A DNA stretch of 64,000 nt from Nitrospirota bacterium (GTDB lineage: Bacteria; Nitrospirota; Thermodesulfovibrionia; Thermodesulfovibrionales; JdFR-88), in contig JACWAF010000032.1 of assembly GCA_014874185.1 (NCBI GenBank), forward strand, positions 1 through 64,000. Direction: 5' to 3'. This document shows positions 47,875 through 57,632 of the stretch, one piece after another. Within the stretch, counting starts at the first letter, position 1. Each line of letters opens with the position of its first letter. Below the pieces are notes generated by a model, which worked only from the letters and a program-made list of their open reading frames with translations, had not been told where the DNA came from and made no database searches. The translations under genes were made by a program, and so were the position numbers.

Positions 47875-48402
47875 CTACATGACCTTGACCTTCCCCGTGA
47901 AGACGTAATCGTTATTCTTCCGTCCGGCATGGCAGCTCAGACACGAGGGCAGCTTCCCGGATTCCAGCGTCTTCCGTCCGTCGGGACTGAACGTGGCCCA
48001 GAACCAGTCGCCTCCGGCGGGGTTATAGTCCCTCAGCAGATACATCACCTGCACCGAGGTGAGCAACTTCCCGGGGGAATAGTTCTCTATCACCATCATC
48101 GAGCCCTCGCGCATGCCGTTCTGGTCTTTTACGGATTGCGCTGCGTCCTCGTTCAGGTACACGGCAACAAAGGCGCCGTGCGGCCGGGTCCCCTTTTTAT
48201 ACCTCTCCTCGCCGGGCCATAACTGCCACTTTGAATACGGGCTTGTCCTGAATATGTATTCCCTTACAGCCTTCCCCTCCGCGGGCGGGGGCGCTTTCAT
48301 GCAGGTCTCATCCGTTACCGTAAGACTGCCCGCCACGGCCGTCCCGTAGAGGACGGCAAGGGCAAGCACGGCCAGCGCCGCAATGCCGATCGCCTTTCTC
48401 AT
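47875..48402 (-). CDS. Cytochrome P460 family c-type cytochrome
   Basis: Signal peptide from MRKAIGIAAL; single CLSCH haem motif near C-terminus; WPGEERYKKGTRPHGAFVAVYLNEDA. Confidence 0.8.
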   Translation of the reverse strand: MRKAIGIAALAVLALAVLYGTAVAGSLTVTDETCMKAPPPAEGKAVREYIFRTSPYSKWQLWPGEERYKKGTRPHGAFVAVYLNEDAAQSVKDQNGMREGSMMVIENYSPGKLLTSVQVMYLLRDYNPAGGDWFWATFSPDGRKTLESGKLPSCLSCHAGRKNNDYVFTGKVKVM

Positions 48403-48594
48403 GGTTCCTCCCTTTTTGCGGTTCAATCCGAAACTTCCACTGCTCCCCTTCGTTCCGCCTTTTACCAATAAGCGCATTAGATACGGCTACCCGGGCAAGC
48501 CGGGATGACAAATGAGATAATCATACCTGCCTCCTGGCAACATTATCCCATTTGTTATAATAGATTTCATAAAGCTTTTTCCGGGAGGTTGAGG

Positions 48595-49230
48595 ATGGAC
48601 AGGTCTCCCGTCAACAAATCTCTTTCCTATAAGCCTTTCAAGGATTTGAAGGCCAAACCGGCCAGGCCCGCAAAAAGGCCCGCGAGCGAGGCCCCGGATC
48701 CGGAGGCCGATCTGGAGTTTTTCAAAAATGCCATGGCCGATGTGAAGGAGATCCGCGAATTCAGGCGGATGGACTCCGGAAAGCCCGGCCCAGCGCCCCG
48801 CAGGGCCGTTCCCGAATGGCAGGAGGCCCTGATAGAGCTGAGGAAGATCGTAGCCGGGCAGGCCGGCATAACCCTCTCCGACACCGATGAGTACATCGAG
48901 TGGGCAAGCCCCAAGGCGGCCGCGGACATAGCCAAAAGGCTGCACGGGGGCGAATTCGCCGTCCAGGACACGCTGGACCTGCACGGCTTCACGCTTGCCG
49001 ACGCTGAAAATGCGTTCGCGGATTTCTTCAGGGATGCCCTCAGAAGAAGGCTCTTCTGCATAAAGGTGATTCACGGCAGGGGGCTCCGCTCCCCCAATGG
49101 GCCGGTCCTCAAGGAGGCCGTGCTTGGCTGGCTTAAGGGCCCATACAGGAAAAAGATCTGGGCTTACAGCACCGCCAAAGGCTCCGACGGCGGGCTTGGC
49201 GCCACATATATAATCCTCAAAAAGGGCTAA
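48595..49230 (+). CDS. Smr-domain protein (MutS2 C-terminal type)
   Basis: TLDLHGFTLADAENAFADFF ... IKVIHGRGLRS ... VLKEAVLGWL; start preceded by GGGAGG. Confidence 0.9.
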   Translation: MDRSPVNKSLSYKPFKDLKAKPARPAKRPASEAPDPEADLEFFKNAMADVKEIREFRRMDSGKPGPAPRRAVPEWQEALIELRKIVAGQAGITLSDTDEYIEWASPKAAADIAKRLHGGEFAVQDTLDLHGFTLADAENAFADFFRDALRRRLFCIKVIHGRGLRSPNGPVLKEAVLGWLKGPYRKKIWAYSTAKGSDGGLGATYIILKKG

Positions 49231-49241
49231 TAAAAGAAAAT

Positions 49242-49375
49242 TGTTCTTTTTCTTATAAGAAAAAGAACCAAAAAGAATTTTTACTAAAGTCCCGACGGCC
49301 TCTTCTATTTTTTTGCCCCGAAAGGGGCAAAAAAATCCAGAAGTTCTTTTGCTTCTTTTCTTACAAGAAAAGAAG
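49242..49375 (+). repeat. Triple-hairpin AT-rich dispersed element, copy 5
   Basis: GTTCTTTTTCTTATAAGAAAAAGAAC ... TTTTTTTGCCCCGAAAGGGGCAAAAAAA ... CTTCTTTTCTTACAAGAAAAGAAG. Confidence 0.85.
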
Positions 49376-49450
49376 TCCTTTTCGTCCTTTTTGCCTGCCC
49401 CCCTTTTTGGCTGTATAATTTTAAAAAAAGAAGCCAAGGAGGGTATTTTG

Positions 49451-50131
49451 ATGAAGAAATTAGGCATAGGCGTCTTCTCCGTGCTGGTCACGCTGCTTCT
49501 GGTCCTGCCGGCGTTCGCCCAGATGGACGGGGACACGACAGGCGACAACGATATGGCTGTTCAGGGCGCAACTGATCCCGGTCCCTGCGGCTGCCAGTGC
49601 TGTGGCGGCATGATGGGCGGGGGGATGATGGGAGGAGGAATGATGCGGGGCGGCATGGGCAGAGGCATGATGGGCATGGGTATGATGAAGCACGGGATGA
49701 TGGGCGAAGGCATGTGGATGGAGCACGAATGGATGCATATCTGGCAGCTGGACCTCAGCGACACCCAGAAAACCCGGATAAGAGACGTAAAGATGAAGAC
49801 CGCCAAGGAAGTGATAAAAAAGTCGGCCGATCTGAAGATAGCCGGGCTGGAGCTTAAGGACCTTCTGGAGAAGGAGCCGGTGGACATGAAGGCCGTAGAG
49901 GCGAAGCTCCGCCAGATAGAGGGGCTTCGCACGGAGATAAAGCTTGCTCATATCCAGGCCCGCGAGCAGGTCAGGCAGATACTCACCCCGGAACAGATAA
50001 AGAAGCTTAAACAGTCCCTTGAGGAATGCCGCATGGGAATGGCCTGCGGGCAGGGCTGCCGGATGATGCAGGGGGGCGGCATGATGAACGCACCCTATGG
50101 CGGCCCGCCGCGCATGCGGCCGGGTATGTAG
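49451..50131 (+). CDS. Spy/CpxP-like periplasmic protein, Met/His/Cys-rich
   Basis: Signal peptide MKKLGIGVFSVLVTLLLVLPAFAQ; CGCQCCGGMMGGGMMGGGMMRGGMGRGMM; LTPEQIKKLKQ helical region. Confidence 0.8.
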   Translation: MKKLGIGVFSVLVTLLLVLPAFAQMDGDTTGDNDMAVQGATDPGPCGCQCCGGMMGGGMMGGGMMRGGMGRGMMGMGMMKHGMMGEGMWMEHEWMHIWQLDLSDTQKTRIRDVKMKTAKEVIKKSADLKIAGLELKDLLEKEPVDMKAVEAKLRQIEGLRTEIKLAHIQAREQVRQILTPEQIKKLKQSLEECRMGMACGQGCRMMQGGGMMNAPYGGPPRMRPGM

Positions 50132-50160
50132 GCGCGCCGGTTTACCGGATAATGAAAAGG

Positions 50161-50197
50161 CCGGCGGGGACTTGAGGTCTCCGCCGGTCTTGTTTTC
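50161..50197 (+). terminator. Rho-independent terminator
   Basis: CCGGCGGGGAC-loop-GTCTCCGCCGG followed by TCTTGTTTT. Confidence 0.75.
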
Positions 50198-50212
50198 TTT
50201 CGGGACCAGGAG

Positions 50213-51526
50213 CTACTTCGCCTGTCTTTTCAGGTTCAGCACGGACTCCGCCATGCCAGCCTGCCCGGTCACGTGCACAACTTCCGGCACGCAGGGGAGC
50301 ACTTTGTTGATGAAGTAGAAGAATATGAAGGGCAGCGCCCCCGTCGTGAGCGCCCCGAACAGCCCTTCCTTGTATGTCTCTATGTTGTGCGGGATAATGG
50401 GCAGATTGTACTCCATGAAGCCCGCGAAGGTGAGCGAAAAGGACTGCCCGCCTATGACGACGTTATACCTCATCATGAACACGCCGAAGAGCACCAGCGC
50501 CGTAGCCAGGGCCGCCCTGCGAATAGTGAGCCGCGGCCAGAGGAGCAATATGAAAGGCAATATGTTGCCGATCAGGTACTGCTTTACGAAGATGTTGATG
50601 AAGTCCCTGTGGTAGATGACCTGCCTCAGGATCTCCCAGTTCTTCACGGCCGTGTAGCCCCTGAAGATGAGGTCCAAGAGCTCCAGCGTGAAGGCCGCGA
50701 TCATGAAGGCCACCAGGTAGCGCGAGGTCTTCCTTATGACATCGACCTCGGCGCCCCTCAGTTCCTCGTAGGTAGCGTCTATGCCGCGCGCCTTGGCCCT
50801 TTCCTTCTTCTTTACATGCTTCTTGTACTCCATGATTATTATGTAGGTGAGTATGCAGAGGGCAACGCCCGAGACTATCGCGCTCATTATGAAGATGACC
50901 GGCATGAGGGGGGTCATCCACAAGGCGTTGGCCTTGACCGAGCCGAATATGAAGCCCGCATAGCCGTGAAGGAACATCGCCACCGGCACGCCGATTCCAG
51001 CCAATACCTTGATGGCCTTGTGGTCGACCTCCTGCGCCTTCTCGCTGGTGTCCCATGCCCCAAGTGTCCAGACGCTGTAAAGGAGCCAGCGGAAGCGGTT
51101 CCAGAGCCCTTCCTTGCCCTTGAGGGCCCGCGCCTGCTCTATGAAGAAGAGCCTGTAGACAAACCATACCTCCGCTATGACTATCAGCATATAGCTCAGG
51201 AAGACTATTCCGAAGGCCGATATCGCCGACGTGAAATGCGGGGTGAAGAAGATGTAGAAGCCCCTGTTCCAATGCTGAAGGTGAAGCATCAGCGGTATCG
51301 GCGCGCCGAAGAGGAGCGCCAGAGAGAAGACCAGGGCGAACTTGGCCATGTCCTTCAGGTCCTTCTGGCCGAACACATGGTAGAGGGAGCTGAGGACGAA
51401 GGCCCCGGCAACCAGACCCGTCATGAGCGGGTACATGACAATCTGTATCGACCAGTAGATGAATTCGTTAGGATAAACAAACAGCTGCTTTGTAGTCCAT
51501 TCTAAGCCGTGTACGTAACCTTCCAT
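50213..51526 (-). CDS. NrfD/PsrC-family quinone-interacting membrane subunit
   Basis: Multi-TM protein following an FeS subunit; FGSVKANALWMTPLMPVIFIMSAIVSGVAL. Confidence 0.88.
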   Translation of the reverse strand: MEGYVHGLEWTTKQLFVYPNEFIYWSIQIVMYPLMTGLVAGAFVLSSLYHVFGQKDLKDMAKFALVFSLALLFGAPIPLMLHLQHWNRGFYIFFTPHFTSAISAFGIVFLSYMLIVIAEVWFVYRLFFIEQARALKGKEGLWNRFRWLLYSVWTLGAWDTSEKAQEVDHKAIKVLAGIGVPVAMFLHGYAGFIFGSVKANALWMTPLMPVIFIMSAIVSGVALCILTYIIIMEYKKHVKKKERAKARGIDATYEELRGAEVDVIRKTSRYLVAFMIAAFTLELLDLIFRGYTAVKNWEILRQVIYHRDFINIFVKQYLIGNILPFILLLWPRLTIRRAALATALVLFGVFMMRYNVVIGGQSFSLTFAGFMEYNLPIIPHNIETYKEGLFGALTTGALPFIFFYFINKVLPCVPEVVHVTGQAGMAESVLNLKRQAK

Positions 51527-51528
51527 CC

Positions 51529-52299
51529 CTACCTCACATTCTCATCGAGACCCAGGTAGAAGACCTGCGGGCTCGTTCCATATTCGCTTTTCAGTACGGA
51601 GACCCTCTCTGTAAGGACTATCTTTGTGACCGGATCGTTAGGGTCCTTTTTGTCGCCTATGTTCCTGGCCCCGAAGGGGCACGCAAACACACAGGCCGGC
51701 TGTAATCCCTTGCTTATCCTGTGATAGCAGAAAGTGCATTTCTCGGCCGTGTGGTATATGGGGTGGAAGAACCTTGCGCCGTAGGGGCAGGCCATTATGC
51801 AGTAGCCGCACCCTATGCACCAGGTGCGGTCCACAAGCACTACGCCGTCCGCGGTCTGGAAGGTGGCCCCCACCGGGCAGACCTGCACGCAGGGCGGCTT
51901 TTCGCACTGGTTGCAGAGCTTGGGGACGAAGAAGGCCTTTGCTATGTCGTCGGAATTAATCTTCTGCCCCTGCGGGTCGTCGGCCGTATAGCCGTTCAGC
52001 CCCCCCATGGGGGTGTCCTGAATGGCCTTGCCGCTTTTCAGTATGACGTACCTCTCCACCCATGTGCGGGTCACAGGGTCGTTGTAGGGCACCTCGTTCT
52101 CCAGCTTGCAGGCCCTCACGCACATCCCGCAGCCCACGCACTTATGGGTGTCCACCAGGAATATCCATCTCTTCTTGTTTGTGGCGTAAACGGCGGCCCG
52201 CGCCTCTTTGGGCGTGAGCGTGCGGAAGAGCCCGCCCACGGTGGCCCCCGCCGCGGCGGCCCCCATTACCCTTAAAAAGTCTCTTCTCTTAATTTCCAT
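51529..52299 (-). CDS. Tat-exported 4Fe-4S ferredoxin subunit (NrfC/DmsB type)
   Basis: RRDFLRVMGAAAAGATVGG; CVGCGMCVRACKLEN, CNQCEKPPCVQVCP, CIGCGYCIMACPYG, CTFC. Confidence 0.93.
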   Translation of the reverse strand: MEIKRRDFLRVMGAAAAGATVGGLFRTLTPKEARAAVYATNKKRWIFLVDTHKCVGCGMCVRACKLENEVPYNDPVTRTWVERYVILKSGKAIQDTPMGGLNGYTADDPQGQKINSDDIAKAFFVPKLCNQCEKPPCVQVCPVGATFQTADGVVLVDRTWCIGCGYCIMACPYGARFFHPIYHTAEKCTFCYHRISKGLQPACVFACPFGARNIGDKKDPNDPVTKIVLTERVSVLKSEYGTSPQVFYLGLDENVR

Positions 52300-52834
52300 C
52301 GTAACGCTCCGTAATGTCCTTCACCTTCAAGACTTCCTTGTTGAGGTCGGGTTTGCTGAAGTCCGGGCTGTGGGGGTTATGACAGTTAACGCACGCGATC
52401 CCCGGGTTATGCTCGTCGGGGTTCGGCCAGCCCGCGATCTTGCTCCTCAGAGAGGTCGGATATGGCAGATAAGCATGGCACCGGAGGCAGAGGCCCCTGT
52501 CCTTGATTATCGCCAGCTTCGGCGGATTGTCCGGGTGGTCAATCGCCGGCCCGTGGCAATCCTCGCACTGGATGTTCTTATGACTGGATGCTAAAATGGA
52601 TGAAACTTTGTCAGGATGACAGTTGTTGCAGTAATCCCTTCCCTTGTACTTGACCTTGAACTGATCCTTCCAGAAGAGTTCGGCCGAGTGCCTGTGCCAA
52701 CCATACATGTACCCGCGGTCCCATATCCCGAAATCCGGCGGAACGATTATGAACCGCAGGCCCAGGATTATGCCGACTATCGCGAGCACTACCCATACCG
52801 GTTTCCAGACATGACTCATATTCACGTTCTCCAA
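52289..52834 (-). CDS. Membrane-anchored tetrahaem cytochrome c
   Basis: One N-terminal TM and four CxxCH motifs (CNNCH, CEDCH, CLRCH, CVNCH). Confidence 0.9.
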   Translation of the reverse strand: MENVNMSHVWKPVWVVLAIVGIILGLRFIIVPPDFGIWDRGYMYGWHRHSAELFWKDQFKVKYKGRDYCNNCHPDKVSSILASSHKNIQCEDCHGPAIDHPDNPPKLAIIKDRGLCLRCHAYLPYPTSLRSKIAGWPNPDEHNPGIACVNCHNPHSPDFSKPDLNKEVLKVKDITERYDGN

Positions 52835-53090
52835 ACATGCTCGAAATGTCCTGCTCGGTGATTATAAAACCAAAAGCCCCAAAAAATCCTCAATTGACAA
52901 TTTTAGACTATCTGTAAAAAATTGCGCAAGTGAACCCAAAAATTTTCTGCACGGGAAATTTGCAAATTCTTTCTTTCAAAATCGCACCCTTTTCCAGACC
53001 GCCTTGAAAATGCGCCCTTTCGCGCAATCCAGGGGACAACCATAACGCGCTTTCACCCTTTTGGGAAATTAATTGCCCTCCCGCCGGGGA

Positions 53091-53118
53091 TTGACAACCG
53101 CGAAAACTGTAGTAATTT
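53091..53118 (+). promoter_or_regulatory. Candidate sigma70-type promoter
   Basis: TTGACA-N16-TAATTT upstream of the lipoprotein gene. Confidence 0.4.
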
Positions 53119-53379
53119 TTTAATCATCAGGCACCCCGTTGCCACCCATTTGCAATAAAGAGAGATTGCGATTTGAGCAGAGTGCTTTTAATCAGAAGGA
53201 AGCGTCTGCCCGGGCCCGGGCAGACAACAAGAAGATATATAAGGAAAATCCTGGGCCTGAGGAGAAGGCCCCCTTTTGCCTTTTTCCGGGAGAAATCCCG
53301 CAAATAGCATCCCCCCCGGCCACCTCCTGGCTGCTTTTCTATTGACAGGCAATTTACGATCTGATAAAAGAAAATTGTT

Positions 53380-54285
53380 TTGCGGGAGGGTGAGATCAGA
53401 AAAAAAATCCTGGTCCCGTTGTTTTTTCTTGTGGCCTCGCCGATCTTCGTCTCCTGCGGGGGCGATTACGGCTCTCCGGGGACCACTGGGGTGAAGGAGA
53501 CCAATGTCGACTGGCGGCAGGTGGCGGTCGTTCCAAGGGACATCTCCACCATCACCTCCGACGTGGACATCTCAAACGCCACTGACGTGGCGGATATCTG
53601 CCCCGGCGAAATGCCCCCCGTAACCAGGGACCATTTCGCGGACATCTCAGCCCAGGCCGTTCAGGTGCTTGATACCCGCCCGGCTGGCGCCCAGCAGATA
53701 ACGGGCTACACGATCCAGTATATTCCCGTTACACCCGGCGCCCCCGGGGTCCCAGGCATCACGAACAATTTTTTTGCGAGCGTCTTCCTCAATAACGGGG
53801 TTGGCAGCGCGTCCATTACAAACACAATCCTGATGAGCGCGGACCGGAAGGCAAGCCTTTTTGATCACAACGCCATAAAGGCATCCGGCCCTGTCAGCTA
53901 CACCGCCGTTTACACCGTCTCCGGGCAGGATTCGTTCGGCAACCCCTTCAGCTTTAAAGGGCAGGCCGGTTTCAGAGTCGGCATATTTAACGCATGCAGC
54001 GGCAGCCTGAAGCCAACCCTCCCCGTGCCCACCGGACTGGCTGCGAACGCGGCCGGCGCCAGCCAGATAAACCTGCACTGGGACAATATGCAGCTCACCA
54101 ACCCCGTTGTCACCGGATACAGAATTTACAGAGACAACGTTTTCATTACCGCGCTCATAGCGAATGCCTTTGCGGACGTGGGCCTCCATAACGGCACCAC
54201 TTACAATTATCAGGTCAGCACCTACGATTCCGCAGGGAACGAATCGGACAGGTCAGACCCGGTCTCCGCCACCACCCTCCCCTGA
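53380..54285 (+). CDS. Fibronectin type III domain lipoprotein
   Basis: Lipobox-like IFVSCGG; C-terminal PTGLAANAAGASQINLHWDN...GTTYNYQVSTYDSAGNESDRSDPVSATT. Confidence 0.8.
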   Translation: MREGEIRKKILVPLFFLVASPIFVSCGGDYGSPGTTGVKETNVDWRQVAVVPRDISTITSDVDISNATDVADICPGEMPPVTRDHFADISAQAVQVLDTRPAGAQQITGYTIQYIPVTPGAPGVPGITNNFFASVFLNNGVGSASITNTILMSADRKASLFDHNAIKASGPVSYTAVYTVSGQDSFGNPFSFKGQAGFRVGIFNACSGSLKPTLPVPTGLAANAAGASQINLHWDNMQLTNPVVTGYRIYRDNVFITALIANAFADVGLHNGTTYNYQVSTYDSAGNESDRSDPVSATTLP

Positions 54286-54342
54286 AAGGGAAACTAGAGA
54301 CTTGTACCTGTTTCAAAATAGGAATTTTAAAACGTGAATTGG

Positions 54343-54455
54343 TAATCCCCCCCTCATCCATCCCCCTTCAGGAAAGGGGGATTTTTAAAGTCCTGGGAGG
54401 GGTGCAGGGGTGGGTTGTCCCCCTCTTTTCTAAAGAGGGGCGAGGGGAGATTACA
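54343..54455. repeat. GC-rich palindromic elements, composite
   Basis: CCCCCTTCAGGAAAGGGGG ... CCCCCTCTTTTCTAAAGAGGGGCGAGGGGAGATT. Confidence 0.8.
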
Positions 54456-54645
54456 GATGTATCATTCTCATCCATACGATATTTTAATTTTTGAGAGGTT
54501 CCGTTTCCCCATTGACATATTTTGCCATCTCGTTTACCTTATCCTGATTCAGGAGAGGCGCGGTTTTTTGAAAGAGAACAATACAGATTGCCCATGTTGC
54601 GGCTTCGGGCCGCGGGGTAATCCCATTTATCAGTCCGGCACAGGA

Positions 54646-55686
54646 ATGGATTTAAAAAAATTCGGCCCGTTCAAAAAGGAAGGCCCGCCGGAAGGAGGCC
54701 CGACGCCTCCGGAAGCCGGCGAACCCCGTCCCCCGGAAGTCCTGCCGGAACGGCAGGCACAGGGGCAGGGCCGGCCGGAACCCGCTCAAAAAGCGCCTGG
54801 GCCAGCCCCTGCCGGTCCCCGTATGGAAGGGCTTTCCGGCTTCGGCAAGCTCCTTTCTCAGTCCTGGGAGGTTTACAGGCGGCGGTTCCAGGTATTCATG
54901 CTGATACTTTTAATTGCAAGCATACCTTTTGTATTGCTGGCCGTAGTTGGCAGTCTTTCCCAGTCCATATCGAAATCAAACCCCATGGTGGCCGCCCCCT
55001 TTGCCCTGCTTGCCTTTATAAGCTCCGCGGCGGCGATAATCTTCTCAATATGGGGGCAGGCGTCACTTGTCTTCTCTATCACGGACACCGGCCTGGACTT
55101 GAAAGGAGTGCTTGGAAAAGGCTGGCGCGGTGTCCTGCCCTTCTTCTGGATCTCCGTGCTCTTCCTGTTCATCGCCCTCTCCGGCTTCGTCCTGTTTATA
55201 GTTCCGGGGATCGTCTTCCTGGTATGGTTCTCCTTCTCTTTCTTCGTCTTCGCGGCGGAGGGGGACAGGGGGATTCACGCGCTGCTCAAAAGCAAGGAAT
55301 ACGTGCGGGGGCTCTGGCTGCCGGTCTTCTCAAGGCTCCTGGGGCTTTGGGCGATATCGCTGGTCTTAAGCTGGGTGCCCATGGCGGGCCCGTTTCTCTC
55401 GGTCCTGTTCATGCCCTTCGTGCTCGCATTCACGTATTTTCTTTATCTGGATTTGAAGAGGGTGAAAGAGAAGATGACCTTCGCGCCCTCCCCTTCAGAC
55501 AGGAAAAGCTGGCTTATAATCTGGGCCCTGGGTTTTGTGATAGCCATCCTGATTATCGCGCTTGTGATAAAGATCGGCCCGGAAAAATTACAGCAGTTAA
55601 GCCCGGATTTCGCCCCGGGGAAAAAGGGCGGCACCGAGCAGATAAGGTCTATCCCAGGTCCCCAAACAGGAACTGAGCAAGTGTAA
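54646..55686 (+). CDS. Proline-rich N-terminus plus multi-TM membrane protein of unknown function
   Basis: Start assigned to MDLKKFGPFKKEGPPEGG; the earlier start in the ORF track lies in the repeat element. Confidence 0.65.
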   Translation: MDLKKFGPFKKEGPPEGGPTPPEAGEPRPPEVLPERQAQGQGRPEPAQKAPGPAPAGPRMEGLSGFGKLLSQSWEVYRRRFQVFMLILLIASIPFVLLAVVGSLSQSISKSNPMVAAPFALLAFISSAAAIIFSIWGQASLVFSITDTGLDLKGVLGKGWRGVLPFFWISVLFLFIALSGFVLFIVPGIVFLVWFSFSFFVFAAEGDRGIHALLKSKEYVRGLWLPVFSRLLGLWAISLVLSWVPMAGPFLSVLFMPFVLAFTYFLYLDLKRVKEKMTFAPSPSDRKSWLIIWALGFVIAILIIALVIKIGPEKLQQLSPDFAPGKKGGTEQIRSIPGPQTGTEQV

Positions 55687-56359
55687 TAGCGGCCATGGCC
55701 GCCGTCTCCGCACGCAATATCCGCGGCCCCAAATAGGAAACCAGAAAACCCTTTCCCGTTAAAAGGGAGATTTCCCCCGGCTCAAGCCCGCCCTCCGGCC
55801 CGATCAGGATGGACAGCGAGCGGACATCTTTCAGCTCTCCAGAGAGTTCAGAGAGCCCCCTGCCCCCTTCCTCCCAGAAGACGATTCCCTGCCCTTCAAA
55901 TCCCGATAAAAAATTTTCAAGCGAAACGGGCCCGTCAACATCGGGCACCACGGCCCTTCCGCACTGCCTGGCCGCCTCCTGCGCTATCTTCCGCCACCTG
56001 TCCACCTTGCGGGTCTCGCGCACCTCGGAGCGGGCCGTAATGACCGGCTGAATTTGAGAAACCCCAAGCTCTACTGATTTCTGGATCACCAGATCCATTT
56101 TTTGGGCCTTAAGGACCCCCTGTAAAAGGGTAATCCGGATGGGAGATTCGGTGGCAGGCGAGAGTTCTTCCTCAAGTTCTACGGACAGGCTCGATCTCCC
56201 GATCTCCGTAATCTTTCCCCTTAAAAGGCGGCCTTTGCCGTCGAAGACTGAAACGCTGTCGCCTGTTTTCGCCCGCAGGACGTTCTTCAGGTAGTTGAAA
56301 TCCTCGCCTTTTATCGTTACGGGACCGGACTGCGGAAGAGAAGGAAAGTAGAGGCGCAT
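55649..56359 (-). CDS. rsmE: 16S rRNA (uracil1498-N3)-methyltransferase
   Basis: LIGPEGGLEPGEISLL ... LGPRILRAETAAMAAITLAQ. Confidence 0.95.
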   Translation of the reverse strand: MRLYFPSLPQSGPVTIKGEDFNYLKNVLRAKTGDSVSVFDGKGRLLRGKITEIGRSSLSVELEEELSPATESPIRITLLQGVLKAQKMDLVIQKSVELGVSQIQPVITARSEVRETRKVDRWRKIAQEAARQCGRAVVPDVDGPVSLENFLSGFEGQGIVFWEEGGRGLSELSGELKDVRSLSILIGPEGGLEPGEISLLTGKGFLVSYLGPRILRAETAAMAAITLAQFLFGDLG

Positions 56360-57465
56360 CAGGCAAACATGCCGCGGATCTTTTCCTTGAAGGTTTCCTT
56401 GTGGGCCTCTTCGCCGCTTATCTTCGCGAACTCCTCAAGGATCTCTTTCTGCCTCTCGTTGAGCTTTTTGGGGATTACCACTTTTGCGATCACAATCTGG
56501 TCGCCGCGCCTCGTCTTGCCCATGCGGGGCATTCCGCGCCCTTTCAGTTTGAAGCTCTGCCCCGGCTGGGTGCCGGGCGGGATGACCAGTTTTTCCTCGC
56601 CCCAGAGGGTGTTCACATCTATCTCGGTGCCCAGGGCCGCCTGCGTGAACGAAAGCGGGGCCTCATAGATGACGTCGTCATTGACCCGCCTGAATTCCGG
56701 GTGCTCCTGCACGGTTATGAAGATATAGAGGTCGCCGGGAGGGCCGCCGTAAGAGCCGGACTCGCCCTCGCCCGTCACCCTGAACCGCTGTCCGGAGTCC
56801 ACCCCGGCCGGTATATTCATAGTGAGTTCCCGCTCGGTCTTTACCCTGCCGCTCCCGTTGCACCGCTCGCAGGGCTCGGTGATTATCTGCCCGGTGCCGC
56901 CGCAGCGCGCGCACGCGCGGCTTATCGTGAAGAAGCCCTGCTGGTAGCGCATGCTGCCCGTGCCGCGGCAGTCCTGGCATTGGGTCTTCTTTTTGCTTTT
57001 GCTCCCCGTGCCGTCGCACTGGCCGCAGTTGACCGAGCGCGGGATCTTTATGGATTTTTTTATCCCGTGCGCCGCCTCTTCCAGGGTGATATCCATATCG
57101 AAGCGCAAGTCCTCGCCCTGCTCGGGACGGGGGCCCCTTCGCCCGGCCCCGGTAAATCCGCCGAAGAATTCTCCAAAGATGTCTCCAAAGATGTCCCCAA
57201 AATTGCCGAATCCGCCCATCCCGGCGGCCCCCATGCCTGCGCCGAACCCGGTGCGGCAGGAGCCGGTATTGTCATATTCGGCGCGCTTATCGGGGTCGCC
57301 AACGCAGCAGTAGGCCTCGTTGATCTCCTTGAACTTGTCCTCGGCCTCTTTGTTGCCGTGGTTCCTGTCCGGGTGGTACTTCAGGGCAAGCTGCCTGAAG
57401 GCCCTTTTTATCTCTTCCTGCGAGGCGTCCCTGGACACCCCGAGTATCTCGTAATAGTCTCTCAT
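56359..57465 (-). CDS. dnaJ: Chaperone protein DnaJ
   Basis: J domain with HPD, Gly/Phe region, CxxCxGxG zinc-finger repeats. Confidence 0.98.
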   Translation of the reverse strand: MRDYYEILGVSRDASQEEIKRAFRQLALKYHPDRNHGNKEAEDKFKEINEAYCCVGDPDKRAEYDNTGSCRTGFGAGMGAAGMGGFGNFGDIFGDIFGEFFGGFTGAGRRGPRPEQGEDLRFDMDITLEEAAHGIKKSIKIPRSVNCGQCDGTGSKSKKKTQCQDCRGTGSMRYQQGFFTISRACARCGGTGQIITEPCERCNGSGRVKTERELTMNIPAGVDSGQRFRVTGEGESGSYGGPPGDLYIFITVQEHPEFRRVNDDVIYEAPLSFTQAALGTEIDVNTLWGEEKLVIPPGTQPGQSFKLKGRGMPRMGKTRRGDQIVIAKVVIPKKLNERQKEILEEFAKISGEEAHKETFKEKIRGMFA

Positions 57466-57507
57466 TGACGGTTATTAGCAGTCCCATAATAGCATGCACA
57501 TCCAAAT

Positions 57508-57617
57508 AAATCCCTCCTAACCTCCCTTTGCCAAAGGGAGGGATTTACCCCTCTTTGGCAAAGAGGGGCGAGGGGAGATTTTTCGCCAAAATGTCTATTC
57601 ATTATGAGACCTTAATA
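57508..57617. repeat. GC-rich palindromic element inside the dnaK-dnaJ intergenic region, with a TGAGACC-type end
   Basis: CCCTCCCTTTGCCAAAGGGAGGGATTTACCCCTCTTTGGCAAAGAGGGGCGAGGGGAGATTTTTCGCCAAAATGTCTATTCATTATGAGACC. Confidence 0.85.
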
Positions 57618-57632
57618 TTTTAACTTTTCGGT

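Noticed and set aside
56401-57468. 355-aa ORF opposite dnaJ
   Set aside because: Shadow ORF of a highly conserved gene.
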